Assembly: GCA_035632315.1 (NCBI GenBank)
Contig: DASQGZ010000022.1
Span: 62,001 to 126,000 of the forward strand
DNA length: 64,000 nucleotides
Reading direction: 5' to 3'
DNA from: JAFDZW01 sp035632315
Lineage (GTDB): Bacteria > Bacteroidota > Ignavibacteria > Palsa-1295
The notes beneath the pieces were generated by a model, which saw nothing but the letters and a program-made list of their open reading frames with translations, ran no database searches and had not been told where the DNA came from. Made by a program: the position numbers and the translations under genes. Shown here piece by piece: positions 27,794-35,161 of this stretch; within the stretch, counting starts at the first letter, position 1, and every line of letters starts with the position of its first letter.

Positions 27794-28384
27794 ATGAGTG
27801 AACTGGAGCGAATAAAAAAGTACGTAGCAAGGCATATTCAATTGACAGAAGATGAGGAAAATTACTTCATCTCGCTGGTACGGATCAATAATGTAAAAAA
27901 GAAGCAATTGATAGTTCAGCCTGAATTTGTGTGCAAGTATAGAAGCTATGTGTATAAGGGAGCTATGCGATCGTACCTACTTGATAATGATGGACAGGAA
28001 CATACCATTGCTCTGGCCATAGAGGACTGGTGGATTGCAGATTACAACAGTTTTATTTTCCAACGGCCGGCTACACTGTTTGTGGAAGCCCTTGAAGATA
28101 GTACGCTTATTCAAATAGACTATAATGCGGAGCAATTGCTGATGGAAGCCTTTCCTAAATTCGAGCGATTCTACCGCATCATTACCCAACGAAGTTTTGC
28201 CTTTCTGCAACAGCGGTTGCTTTCCAATCTCAGTAAATCAGCCGAAGATCGTTATGAAGAATTCCTGAAAAAGTATCCCAAGGTGGTCCAGAAGGTGCCG
28301 CAATACGTCCTTGCTTCGTATTTAGGTATGAGCCCTGTATATCTTTCACAGCTGCGAAATAACAGGGCGAACAAAAAAAGTTAA
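27794..28384 (+). CDS. Crp/Fnr-family transcriptional regulator
   Basis: This protein is 196 aa from ATG 27794 (MSELERIKKYVARHIQ); TTG 27782 is in frame. An N-terminal cyclic-nucleotide-binding-type beta-barrel (KKKQLIVQPEFVCKYRSYVYKGAMRSY) is followed by a dimer helix. The C-terminal helix-turn-helix is VPQYVLASYLGMSPVYLSQLRNN. This layout is common among Bacteroidota Crp/Fnr regulators. Codon usage is AT-rich compared with nrdJ. It probably controls the adjacent CMD-family lipoprotein gene. Confidence 0.85.
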   Translation: MSELERIKKYVARHIQLTEDEENYFISLVRINNVKKKQLIVQPEFVCKYRSYVYKGAMRSYLLDNDGQEHTIALAIEDWWIADYNSFIFQRPATLFVEALEDSTLIQIDYNAEQLLMEAFPKFERFYRIITQRSFAFLQQRLLSNLSKSAEDRYEEFLKKYPKVVQKVPQYVLASYLGMSPVYLSQLRNNRANKKS

Positions 28385-28476
28385 ACTACTTTAACCAATT
28401 TTCTTCAGATACCTGATTTTTTTTCCTTTCTTGTCAAGGTAATTTTGCATAGTCAATTTTAACACAAAATAAACTA

Positions 28477-29205
28477 ATGCAAAACAGTATGACAAGTACA
28501 ATGAACAGGATGAAACGATTATTGACAATAATCTCGCTTGTAACACTTCTTGCAAGTTGTGCTTCGGCAACGAAAAAAACAACTTACATGAAAACCCAAA
28601 AAACTCAAACAGACAACTCAACCTCATCTCCCATCTCAACGCCAAAAACGCAGAGAATAAAAGCCATCGCTCCGGGGATGGCAAAGGGAAAAGCAAAAGA
28701 ACTGCTCGATGCAGTGGAGAAAAAATACGGCGCCGTTCCGAACTCTTTCAAAACGATGGCCGGTGCGCCGGCCGCGCTTCAGGGCTTTCTCGGTCTTTCC
28801 GGAACGCTTGAAGGCGGCGTATTGCCGTTCGAGACCCGATACCAAATTGCGATAGCGGTCTCGGAGATCAATGGCTGCCCGTATTGTCTGTCCGCTTTTA
28901 CGGCGATAGGCAAGGGCAACGGCATGAAAGACGAAACACTTGCGATGTGCCGGACTGCCGGATCGACCGATCCGAAAATCGACGCGATCCTGAAGTTTGC
29001 CGCGGCGATCGTGGGGGAGCGCGGCGATATTACGTCTGAAGACTTCCAAAAGGTGAAATCCGCAGGATGCTCGGATGAAGAAATACAGGAGATCGTCGCG
29101 AACGTTGCTTTATATACCTTCGCCAATTACATAAACTTAGTGATCGGAACGGAAATTGACTTTCCGCTTGTCATGCCGATGAAGCAGCGTGCAACAGAGA
29201 AGTAA
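28477..29205 (+). CDS. Carboxymuconolactone-decarboxylase (AhpD-like) family lipoprotein
   Basis: This 242-aa protein has several possible starts; ATG 28510 (MKRLLTIISLVTLLASC) gives the cleanest lipoprotein signal with lipobox LLASC. After an AT-rich Thr/Ser linker, the CMD/AhpD domain (~75-235) contains the redox motif GCPYCLSAFT with Cys134 and Cys137 (counted from the first ATG) and the helix EINGCPYC...AIGKGNG. AhpD-like proteins act as thiol peroxidases or their reductants. A periplasmic lipid-anchored form is unusual. The base composition rises sharply in GC at ~28670, where the domain begins. Confidence 0.8.
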   Translation: MQNSMTSTMNRMKRLLTIISLVTLLASCASATKKTTYMKTQKTQTDNSTSSPISTPKTQRIKAIAPGMAKGKAKELLDAVEKKYGAVPNSFKTMAGAPAALQGFLGLSGTLEGGVLPFETRYQIAIAVSEINGCPYCLSAFTAIGKGNGMKDETLAMCRTAGSTDPKIDAILKFAAAIVGERGDITSEDFQKVKSAGCSDEEIQEIVANVALYTFANYINLVIGTEIDFPLVMPMKQRATEK

Positions 29206-29206
29206 A

Positions 29207-29305
29207 TGGAACCCCGACGAGGAAAAAGGGAAATTCTTTTTCATCGGGAATGATCTGGTTATCGATGTATCCCAAGTTGACTGGCCGGAAGTTCCAAATA
29301 TCTAA
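29207..29305 (+). pseudogene. Possible gene remnant (32 codons to stop)
   Basis: An open frame with protein-like composition (WNPDEEKGKFFFIGNDLVID ... VDWPEVPNI) ends at TAA 29303-29305 but has no start. It directly follows the CMD gene. It may be the end of a gene cut off by rearrangement; the family is not recognised. Confidence 0.3.
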
Positions 29306-29416
29306 ATAATTGAATTGTTCCGGGTGCTCCATAGTGTTGCATCCGGAACAAAAATCAAGCGTCGTTCAATGAAACTAAATTGGAGACGAATGCCTTGACT
29401 ACAGATCGAGGTGACA

Positions 29417-29479
29417 GTCAAGCGTAACGGCGCCTGCACCCTCTGCGAAGACTGCGGCACCACGAGCGGGTGCTCGTGA
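29417..29479 (+). repeat. nrdJ 3'-end repeat, copy 4
   Basis: 56 of 57 bases (29417-29473) match nrdJ from the codon for Val1155. The one change (CGC/CGT) is silent. It then encodes the same last residue with a different Ser codon (TCG for AGC) and a TGA stop, so it is a complete alternative nrdJ C-terminal end. A 7-bp hairpin CACGAGC (29461-29467) / GCTCGTG (29472-29478) covers the stop. Confidence 0.92.
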
Positions 29480-29502
29480 GGGATAAATAGATTTTGAATT
29501 GC

Positions 29503-29532
29503 ACACAGAACATTCTTTTTAGGTTGCTGTGT
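29503..29532. promoter_or_regulatory. Inverted repeat upstream of the AAA ATPase gene
   Basis: ACACAG (29503-29508) and CTGTGT (29527-29532) are separated by 18 nt and lie about 31 nt before the ATG. This could be an operator; the arms are short, so chance is possible. Confidence 0.25.
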
Positions 29533-29562
29533 ATGTGCATCCGGGCGTTGCAGTTGTAATTT

Positions 29563-32271
29563 ATGGCCGCAATCGATGATATAATCAAATGGGCTAACGA
29601 TTCTTTGCCTGCATGGCAAGGGGATGCTGTGCGCAGACTTTTAGTTGCTGGTAATACTTCGCTCAGTAGCAAGGATTATTCCGAAATTTTAGATCTTGCA
29701 AAATGGGAGTTCAAACTTGGAGCAAAACCAACAAGTATTACCTCCACTCCGCCCACTCCTGGCAAAATTTCTGGAGTCCCCATATCGCTCGTTTCGATAA
29801 AACTTTTGTCGATTGATAATGTTCAGAATGTTAATATTATCAAGTCAGGGCAATCACAACCTTTCGCCGAGAATGGAGTCACGGCGATATATGGTGACAA
29901 CGGTTCTGGCAAGTCGGGCTATTCCCGAATTTTAAAGTTAGCTTGCCAAGCTCGTGACAAAGACGAACTTATTCTTCCTAATGTATTCTCTACATCACCT
30001 ACAGGCATTGCTTCCGCAACACTGAATATAAAGGAAAACAGTGTACCAAGAAGTATTGCTTGGAGTCAAGGAACTGATCCAGATCCAGTTCTAACCAACA
30101 TTAGCGTATTCGATGGACGCTGCGCCCGTGTCATTACAGATGAACGTAACGAAATAAATTATTTGCCTTATGGGTGTGATGTATTTCAGAAGTTAGTAGA
30201 GCTTGTAGTGAAAGTGAAGGGAGATATTGAAGCGCAGATAAGAATTCCAGGACTAATTCAGGATTCAGCAATTGTAGTAGGAACATCATCAGAGATATTT
30301 CTGAGAACTTTGTCAGCAACCACTAGAGATCAGGAAATTGAATCAGCAACTGTTTGGACGCTGGATGATGAGAAACGATTGGCGGAACACATAGAGCTTA
30401 TACGAACATCTGAGTCTACAAAAGCAACTCAAGAAGTCACCCGGCTCGAAAAGATAAAGTTGCGGATAGGTGGTGCTGCGAAAAATTCTGCCGATCTCTT
30501 TGATAGATGTTCTGAAATAACCAACGATGGGATTTTAAGAGTTTTAATGGATTTAAAATTTGCGGAGGATGCATATAAGATTGCTCTAGCAGAAAGTAAG
30601 GCGCCTGAACCGTTACCTGGCGTTCCTTCAGCGAGCCAATGGCAACTTTTATATAATGCTGCGAAAAAATATTCAGAGGAAGTCGCATACATTGGTGATT
30701 TTTTTCCTAAAACATCAGAAGCAGTCTGTGTGCTTTGTCAGCAACCATTGAGTGAAGAAGCGGCTGCTCGTTTTACTCGCTTCAAGAAATATATGGAGGA
30801 TGCTACCAAAAGGGTGCTTGCTTCTAAAAGTGCGGCACTTAATTCTTTCCGTGAGAAGATTGAAAGTTTGGACCCTTTTTCCGGACCTCTCCTCGAGACT
30901 TCTTGTGATGAAGTAGGAAGTTTTGACCAAAAGGCAGCTGATGCGCTAAGAATGTTCCACCAGAGTATCGCTATTCGTAAATCTAGGTTGCTCTCATTGC
31001 TACAACAACATGAAGCCACTATTGAGATAATTGAAATGGATTCTTGGCCTATATCAACTACCGAGTCATTACTAGTAGTTGTGGATAGTATTTCAAAAAA
31101 GGTTCAAGAAATTAATCTTGCGGCAAAGCCTGAGGAGTACAGCAAACTTGCTTCTATTGTCCAAGAACTTAAGTCTAGGAAAGCACTGAGCTTAAGAAAA
31201 AATGATATTATAACCTTTGTTAAGACAGCGCGAAATAACGAAATCCTTAATCAAGCTATAAATACATTGCGAACAAATGAGATTACTCGCTTTGGTACTT
31301 CATTAATCAAGAAACACTTGACTCCAGAGTTGATAGCGTCTTTTAAGACGGAACTAACTTTGTTAGGCGCTGGGAGGCTACCTATCTCAGTAAAGCCATC
31401 GGGGGGAGCTGGGGAGACTGGGCATGAGATGTTGTTGGAAGGTGCGATAATTCAAGGTCATACACATATGTCGCAGGTGCTCAGTGAAGGAGAAACTCGC
31501 GTCATCGCCATAGCTGGTTTCTTAGCTGAGCTTCAATTAGCACCTCACGCAAATGCGATAGTACTCGATGATCCAGTCTCTTCATTGGACCATGTTTTCA
31601 CTAGAAAGATAGCACTCCGACTAGCACAAGAAGCACTTAAACGGCAAGTAATAATTTTCACTCATAATATTGCCTTCTTGATGGAGTTGGAAGATGCAAG
31701 CGAAGAATTGGCGAAAGGGGGTACTCCCATAGCACTAGCCGCGCACACATTACGTCGTGAAGCGGATGTAGCAGGAATAGCAACCGACGGCGCTCCATGG
31801 GGTGCGAAGAATGTTAAGCAGAGAACGGAAGAGTTAAAGAAGCTAACTCATGAGATTAAGGCACTCTATCAACGTGACACACCAAAGTACAACAAAGAAG
31901 CTGCGCACATCTATGGATTATTGCGCGAATCTTGGGAAGCTTGCGTCGAAGAAGTATTATTTTTTAGTGTCGTTTGCCGTTATCGTAATAGTATACATAC
32001 ATTAAAGCTAGATGAGGTCGCGATAGAGGATAAAGACGCTCATGATATTGACCTTAATATTTCAAAGGCTAGTACATGGATGACAGGTCATGACAAGTCC
32101 AAGTCCTTGCACTCAGATAGACCCAGCCCAGAAGAGATAATTGCCGATATCGAAACCTTGCGTGTATTCGCGAGTCAACTTAAAACTCGACGAAGCGAAA
32201 CAAAGAAGCGGCGGACGAATTTACTCAAACCGGAACCAGCATCCGTGCCGGTAGCTAAACAGAGTTCTTAA
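29563..32271 (+). CDS. AAA_13-type coiled-coil ATPase, putative anti-phage/anticodon-nuclease-like protein
   Basis: This 902-aa protein has an N-terminal helical part with LPAWQGDAVRRLLVAG, seen in many single-gene predicted defence ATPases. Walker A is GDNGSGKSGY at 111-120. A long coiled coil follows with a zinc-hook-like CVLC (Cys389, Cys392). The ABC signature-like LSEGETR is at 640-646, Walker B IVLDDPVSSLDH includes Asp669/Asp670, and the D-loop/His region is FTHN. This is the SMC/Rad50-like layout shared with PrrC and RloC. A C-terminal RYRNSIH (806-812) could be an R-x5-H HEPN nuclease motif. It is AT-rich and placed after repeat copy 4. Defence function is inference. Confidence 0.75.
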   Translation: MAAIDDIIKWANDSLPAWQGDAVRRLLVAGNTSLSSKDYSEILDLAKWEFKLGAKPTSITSTPPTPGKISGVPISLVSIKLLSIDNVQNVNIIKSGQSQPFAENGVTAIYGDNGSGKSGYSRILKLACQARDKDELILPNVFSTSPTGIASATLNIKENSVPRSIAWSQGTDPDPVLTNISVFDGRCARVITDERNEINYLPYGCDVFQKLVELVVKVKGDIEAQIRIPGLIQDSAIVVGTSSEIFLRTLSATTRDQEIESATVWTLDDEKRLAEHIELIRTSESTKATQEVTRLEKIKLRIGGAAKNSADLFDRCSEITNDGILRVLMDLKFAEDAYKIALAESKAPEPLPGVPSASQWQLLYNAAKKYSEEVAYIGDFFPKTSEAVCVLCQQPLSEEAAARFTRFKKYMEDATKRVLASKSAALNSFREKIESLDPFSGPLLETSCDEVGSFDQKAADALRMFHQSIAIRKSRLLSLLQQHEATIEIIEMDSWPISTTESLLVVVDSISKKVQEINLAAKPEEYSKLASIVQELKSRKALSLRKNDIITFVKTARNNEILNQAINTLRTNEITRFGTSLIKKHLTPELIASFKTELTLLGAGRLPISVKPSGGAGETGHEMLLEGAIIQGHTHMSQVLSEGETRVIAIAGFLAELQLAPHANAIVLDDPVSSLDHVFTRKIALRLAQEALKRQVIIFTHNIAFLMELEDASEELAKGGTPIALAAHTLRREADVAGIATDGAPWGAKNVKQRTEELKKLTHEIKALYQRDTPKYNKEAAHIYGLLRESWEACVEEVLFFSVVCRYRNSIHTLKLDEVAIEDKDAHDIDLNISKASTWMTGHDKSKSLHSDRPSPEEIIADIETLRVFASQLKTRRSETKKRRTNLLKPEPASVPVAKQSS

Positions 32272-32320
32272 AATATTCCCAGACCGAACGTCAAATTCGA
32301 AGAGTAAATAAATTTCAAGG

Positions 32321-32425
32321 ATGCTCTTTAATAAACGCTTAACTTATAGGCCCGAAGAGATACAAAGAATAATCAAAAAGGAAAAAGCAGAGGGAATAGA
32401 GTTGAGCGAAGAGGGCGGCAATTAA
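32321..32425 (+). CDS. Possible 34-aa small protein
   Basis: The ATG at 32321 is preceded by AAGG and opens a 34-codon frame (MLFNKRLTYRPEEIQRIIKK...) ending at TAA 32423. It is charged, with a helical middle. It lies between the ATPase gene and the convergent hypothetical gene. No family is recognised and it may be a remnant. Confidence 0.3.
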   Translation: MLFNKRLTYRPEEIQRIIKKEKAEGIELSEEGGN

Positions 32426-32427
32426 AA

Positions 32428-32769
32428 TTATTCAATTAGCTTTTCTTTGCGCAAGATACCAAATATATCCTCAATTTTTTCGGTAATCTGGTTTTTAATG
32501 CTTTCCAATTCTTTGCCAGTCGGAGCATCTCGAAGGGCATAATCTATCGTTTCTGTTTTCTCTATTAATCGGGTCACTTCGTCAACAATGTGATCATGAA
32601 CGCTTTCTCGATCATTCATATCTATTGAAAAATTTAGGAATGCAGAATAAACTGTTTGTTTCTGAGAAAGGTTTAGGGTAGCTTTTCCGTAGGAAATGTG
32701 CCCTGCGCTAAACCTTCCTTCACCCTTTAGCTTAGTGAACAATTTTCTTAGGAATTGCGCTCGAGGCAA
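32428..32769 (-). CDS. Hypothetical protein, possibly N-terminally truncated
   Basis: This frame is 113 aa with a TTG start at 32769, but it stays open for ~14 more codons upstream (...RGGTKNCP) without an ATG. The sequence is soluble and mixed helix/strand: YGKATLNLSQKQTVYSAFLN, then helices HDHIVDEVTRLIEK and ESIKNQITEKIEDIFGIL. No family is recognised. The missing start suggests that the 5' end was lost in the rearranged island border. Confidence 0.45.
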   Translation of the reverse strand: MPRAQFLRKLFTKLKGEGRFSAGHISYGKATLNLSQKQTVYSAFLNFSIDMNDRESVHDHIVDEVTRLIEKTETIDYALRDAPTGKELESIKNQITEKIEDIFGILRKEKLIE

Positions 32770-33153
32770 TGGACAGTTTTTAGTCCCGCCCCTCGGCTCA
32801 CTTCGCTTTCAACCCCGCTTCTATCATCTCCTTCAGCACTTTCAGATCAATTTGTAATTGGCTACAGGGCAACTATTACTTCCTCCGCGCCTGCCAGAAG
32901 CCCGGCTCATCTTTTTAGAATTGTAGGATCTAAATCGGTTATGCAGTTGACATGGGAAATTTCCCGGCGTTGAAATCGTCCATAGGTGCCCGTAACATTA
33001 ACTTTTAAAAAACCTATGATGGGCACCTTGACAAGGGGTTTTTGATTTCGTAAATTCGTATCGGATTGTTGGTGAGGAATGCCGTTGGCAAATTATTTAA
33101 TAGATTCCTCACTTCGTTCGGAATGACAAAACGATGAAGCAGAATGTTTTTTC

Positions 33154-33181
33154 CAAGAGCCGGCTCGCAAGCCGGCTCTTG
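33154..33181. repeat. Perfect 12-bp GC-rich hairpin
   Basis: CAAGAGCCGGCT (33154-33165) and AGCCGGCTCTTG (33170-33181) are separated by CGCA. There is no T-run on the 3' side of either strand, so a terminator is unlikely despite the strong stem. Confidence 0.6.
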
Positions 33182-33197
33182 CATTAAGGAGGCAAAG

Positions 33198-33308
33198 GTG
33201 TTTGTGTGTAAACTTAGTATGTTGAAAAATAATGGGTTAAGTAGTGCTCAGGCGGGTTTTGGGCATTTATCGAAAAACGAGATTTGTGGAATCGCTCTTT
33301 CGTTTTAG
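33198..33308 (+). CDS. Possible 36-aa small protein with a strong ribosome binding site
   Basis: GTG 33198 is preceded by AAGGAGG (33186-33192) with ideal 5-nt spacing, which is rare in this genome. The frame encodes MFVCKLSMLKNNGLSSAQAG... and ends at TAG 33306. Two Cys are present; no family is recognised. Confidence 0.3.
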   Translation: MFVCKLSMLKNNGLSSAQAGFGHLSKNEICGIALSF

Positions 33309-33418
33309 TATATTATTTGTTCAGGTGATGAGCACCATTCGGCGTGAGTGATGTAGCCAAATGAGAAGAACGGTGTTCGCTCCACACATAAACATCATAT
33401 TTATACTTTACTACGATC

Positions 33419-33811
33419 ATGAATCCTGTAATACATTTCGAAATGGGCGCGAACGATACGGCGCGCATGAAGACATTCTACCAGACGGCGTTCGGCTGGC
33501 AGATGCAGCAAATGGGCGAAGAAATGGGAAATTACGTTCTTGTCAGTACGACCGAAACAGACGACAATGGCATGGTGAAAACGCCCGGTACGATCAATGG
33601 CGGCTTCTATCAGAAGACGGAAGACCCCACGTCACATGCGCCGTCGGTGGTGATCAATGTCCCGAATCTGGATGAGTCGATGAAGAAGGTCGTCGCTGCC
33701 GGAGGGAAGATCCTGCGCGATCCGGATGATATCCCGGGCGTCGGCAAGTGGGTCTCGTTCATGGACACCGAAGGCAACCGCGTCAGCATGATGCAGTCGC
33801 TGCGGCAGTAA
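33419..33811 (+). CDS. VOC-family (glyoxalase/bleomycin-resistance-like) protein
   Basis: This 130-aa protein fits one vicinal-oxygen-chelate domain. It opens NPVIHFEMGANDTARMKTFYQTAFGWQM, the standard beta-alpha-beta start. The second half, VVINVPNLDESMKKVVAAGGKIL...GVGKWVSFMDTEGNRVSMMQ, carries the paired motif with Glu. The substrate is unknown. Composition matches the host again, so the island ends before it. Confidence 0.88.
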   Translation: MNPVIHFEMGANDTARMKTFYQTAFGWQMQQMGEEMGNYVLVSTTETDDNGMVKTPGTINGGFYQKTEDPTSHAPSVVINVPNLDESMKKVVAAGGKILRDPDDIPGVGKWVSFMDTEGNRVSMMQSLRQ

Positions 33812-33820
33812 ACTACAGGA

Positions 33821-34108
33821 TCAAGATTCTTTTTCGGCAACCAGCTCGGCGTATTCCGGATGCTGTTCGAGATATAGTTCGACGCTGGGGCAGGCGGGGA
33901 TCACTTTCAGATTATTCGCTTTGGCATATTCCATTGCAAAATGAATAATCCGGAAGGCGATCCCCTGATGCCGTTGCGCAGGCGGTACAAACGTATGCAC
34001 GAGCGCCATCACGCCCGGGGAGAGTTCGTAATCAAGGTAAGCGAACTCGCCATCGACCGTTGTTTCAAATCGGTTTCGCTTTGTATTATTCGTGATGGCT
34101 GAATGCAT
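33821..34108 (-). CDS. Small GNAT-like N-acetyltransferase (Acetyltransf_CG/YidJ type)
   Basis: This 95-aa protein fits the short stand-alone GNAT-like family. It contains GEFAYLDYELSPGVMALVHTFVPPAQRHQGIAFRIIHFAMEYAK, where Q/R-x-x-G-I/A is the acetyl-CoA loop, and the ending VIPACPSVELYLEQHPEY typical of this group. It is translated from the minus strand 10 nt after the pirin gene, probably on one transcript. Confidence 0.88.
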   Translation of the reverse strand: MHSAITNNTKRNRFETTVDGEFAYLDYELSPGVMALVHTFVPPAQRHQGIAFRIIHFAMEYAKANNLKVIPACPSVELYLEQHPEYAELVAEKES

Positions 34109-34118
34109 TATTTATTGT

Positions 34119-34991
34119 TTAGTTGCTCGTTGGCATCGGGAATTTCCCGTTATTGAAATCATCGAACGCCTGAAAGACTTCTTCGCGTTCGTTCATTACG
34201 AACGGTCCGTAGCGCGCGACGGGTTCGCCGATCGGCTCGCTGCCGAGAAGCAGTAGTTCTGTCTTGCCGTCTGCAGCATTCGAGAATTCTACGCGATCGC
34301 CATTTGAAAGAATGCCTAATTGTCCTTCCGATACATTGTCGTTACCCGAAAGTGCGATGCTTCCCCGAAGAACATAAAGCATCACGTCCTGCGCTTGGTT
34401 CGTATCGAGCGAAACGGTTGCACCCGCTTGAAGTTTGTAATGCAGATAGAGGATGGGCCATGTCGTCTGCACCGGACCCGTCACTCCTTCCGCAGAGCCG
34501 GCAAGCACTTTCACGGCATATCCGCTATCGCTGCGTTCGATCGAAGGAATCGTCGCTGCTTCGACGCGCGTCGATTTCGGATCGATCCATTTTTTTGCTT
34601 TAGGCAGATTTACCCATAGCTGAATGCCGCGCATCGGTGTGCTTCCTGTAATGGGTGCGCCGCCATGAACGATGCCGCTTCCGGCAGTTGTCCATTCCAC
34701 ATCGCCGGTATGAAAGACATCCTTGAAGCCGGTCGAATCGTGGCTGAGAAAATCACCGGAAAGAACATACGTCAATGTTTCGAATCCGCGATGCGGATGA
34801 TCGTTCATATCGCCATCTTCTTGTGGCGGGAAGGGTCCCGCCTCATCGAGAAGTAAGAATGGATCGACATGATCGAGCACATGCGTCGGAAAGGGCCTGC
34901 GTACGGGGAAGCCCCCGCCTTCGAGCTTATGCTCGCCAGTAACGGTGCGAACAAGTGTCCGTGCTTTGGTTGCTGTAACTGAATTGCTCAT
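34119..34991 (-). CDS. Pirin-family bicupin protein
   Basis: This 290-aa protein has the length of bacterial pirins (quercetinase/redox sensor-like). The N-terminal cupin carries the metal ligands in DHPHRGFETLTYVLSGDF and HDSTGFKDVFHTGDVEWTTAGSGIVHG. The C-terminal cupin begins near YLHYKLQAGATVSLD and the protein ends PFVMNEREEVFQAFDDFNNGKF, the family signature. It is cytoplasmic and the first gene of a minus-strand pair with the GNAT gene. Confidence 0.93.
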   Translation of the reverse strand: MSNSVTATKARTLVRTVTGEHKLEGGGFPVRRPFPTHVLDHVDPFLLLDEAGPFPPQEDGDMNDHPHRGFETLTYVLSGDFLSHDSTGFKDVFHTGDVEWTTAGSGIVHGGAPITGSTPMRGIQLWVNLPKAKKWIDPKSTRVEAATIPSIERSDSGYAVKVLAGSAEGVTGPVQTTWPILYLHYKLQAGATVSLDTNQAQDVMLYVLRGSIALSGNDNVSEGQLGILSNGDRVEFSNAADGKTELLLLGSEPIGEPVARYGPFVMNEREEVFQAFDDFNNGKFPMPTSN

Positions 34992-35132
34992 TTTTAGAAT
35001 CTCCTTTATAACACTTTACGAGGGAGGAAATTATATGTTTCTACATGTAATTTTAACCTAAGTACAATTCAGTGGTGCTCGTAATATTAAATTTTAAAAT
35101 GGATGTTACATTTTAAGATTTCTTCATTATAT

Positions 35133-35160
35133 TAATAGGTACATTAACAGGCACCTATTA
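35133..35160. promoter_or_regulatory. 8-bp inverted repeat abutting the radical SAM start codon
   Basis: TAATAGGT (35133-35140) and ACCTATTA (35153-35160) flank a 12-nt spacer and end one base before ATG 35162. They sit in the divergent region between pirin and the radical SAM gene, so this could be an operator or an mRNA hairpin masking initiation. Confidence 0.4.
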
Positions 35161-35161
35161 T

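Larger units (their letters stand above)
32770..33418. other. Intergenic border of the accessory island (about 650 nt)
   Basis: There is no sizeable gene. On the minus strand near 32812-32880 a short open stretch ends in LKVLKEMIEAGLKAK and may be a gene remnant. At 32981-33025 GGTGCCC/GGGCACC and CATAGG/CCTATG arms are interleaved, so they could form alternative hairpins. Around 33100-33135 there is a dispersed-repeat-like word, TTCCTCACTTCGTTCGGAA. A 12-bp hairpin lies at 33154-33181 and a short ORF at 33198. Confidence 0.5.

Noticed and set aside
26735..29480. Integron cassette array with attC sites
   Set aside because: The repeated units match the coding end of nrdJ, and the RYYYAAC/GTTRRRY attC arms and an intI gene are absent.
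32755..32973. 72-aa plus-strand frame in the island border
   Set aside because: Ser/Arg/Pro-rich with no signal, overlaps the better minus-strand frame, no motif.
33361..33675. 104-aa frame overlapping the VOC gene
   Set aside because: Out-of-frame shadow of the VOC gene; the VOC frame is clearly the real one.
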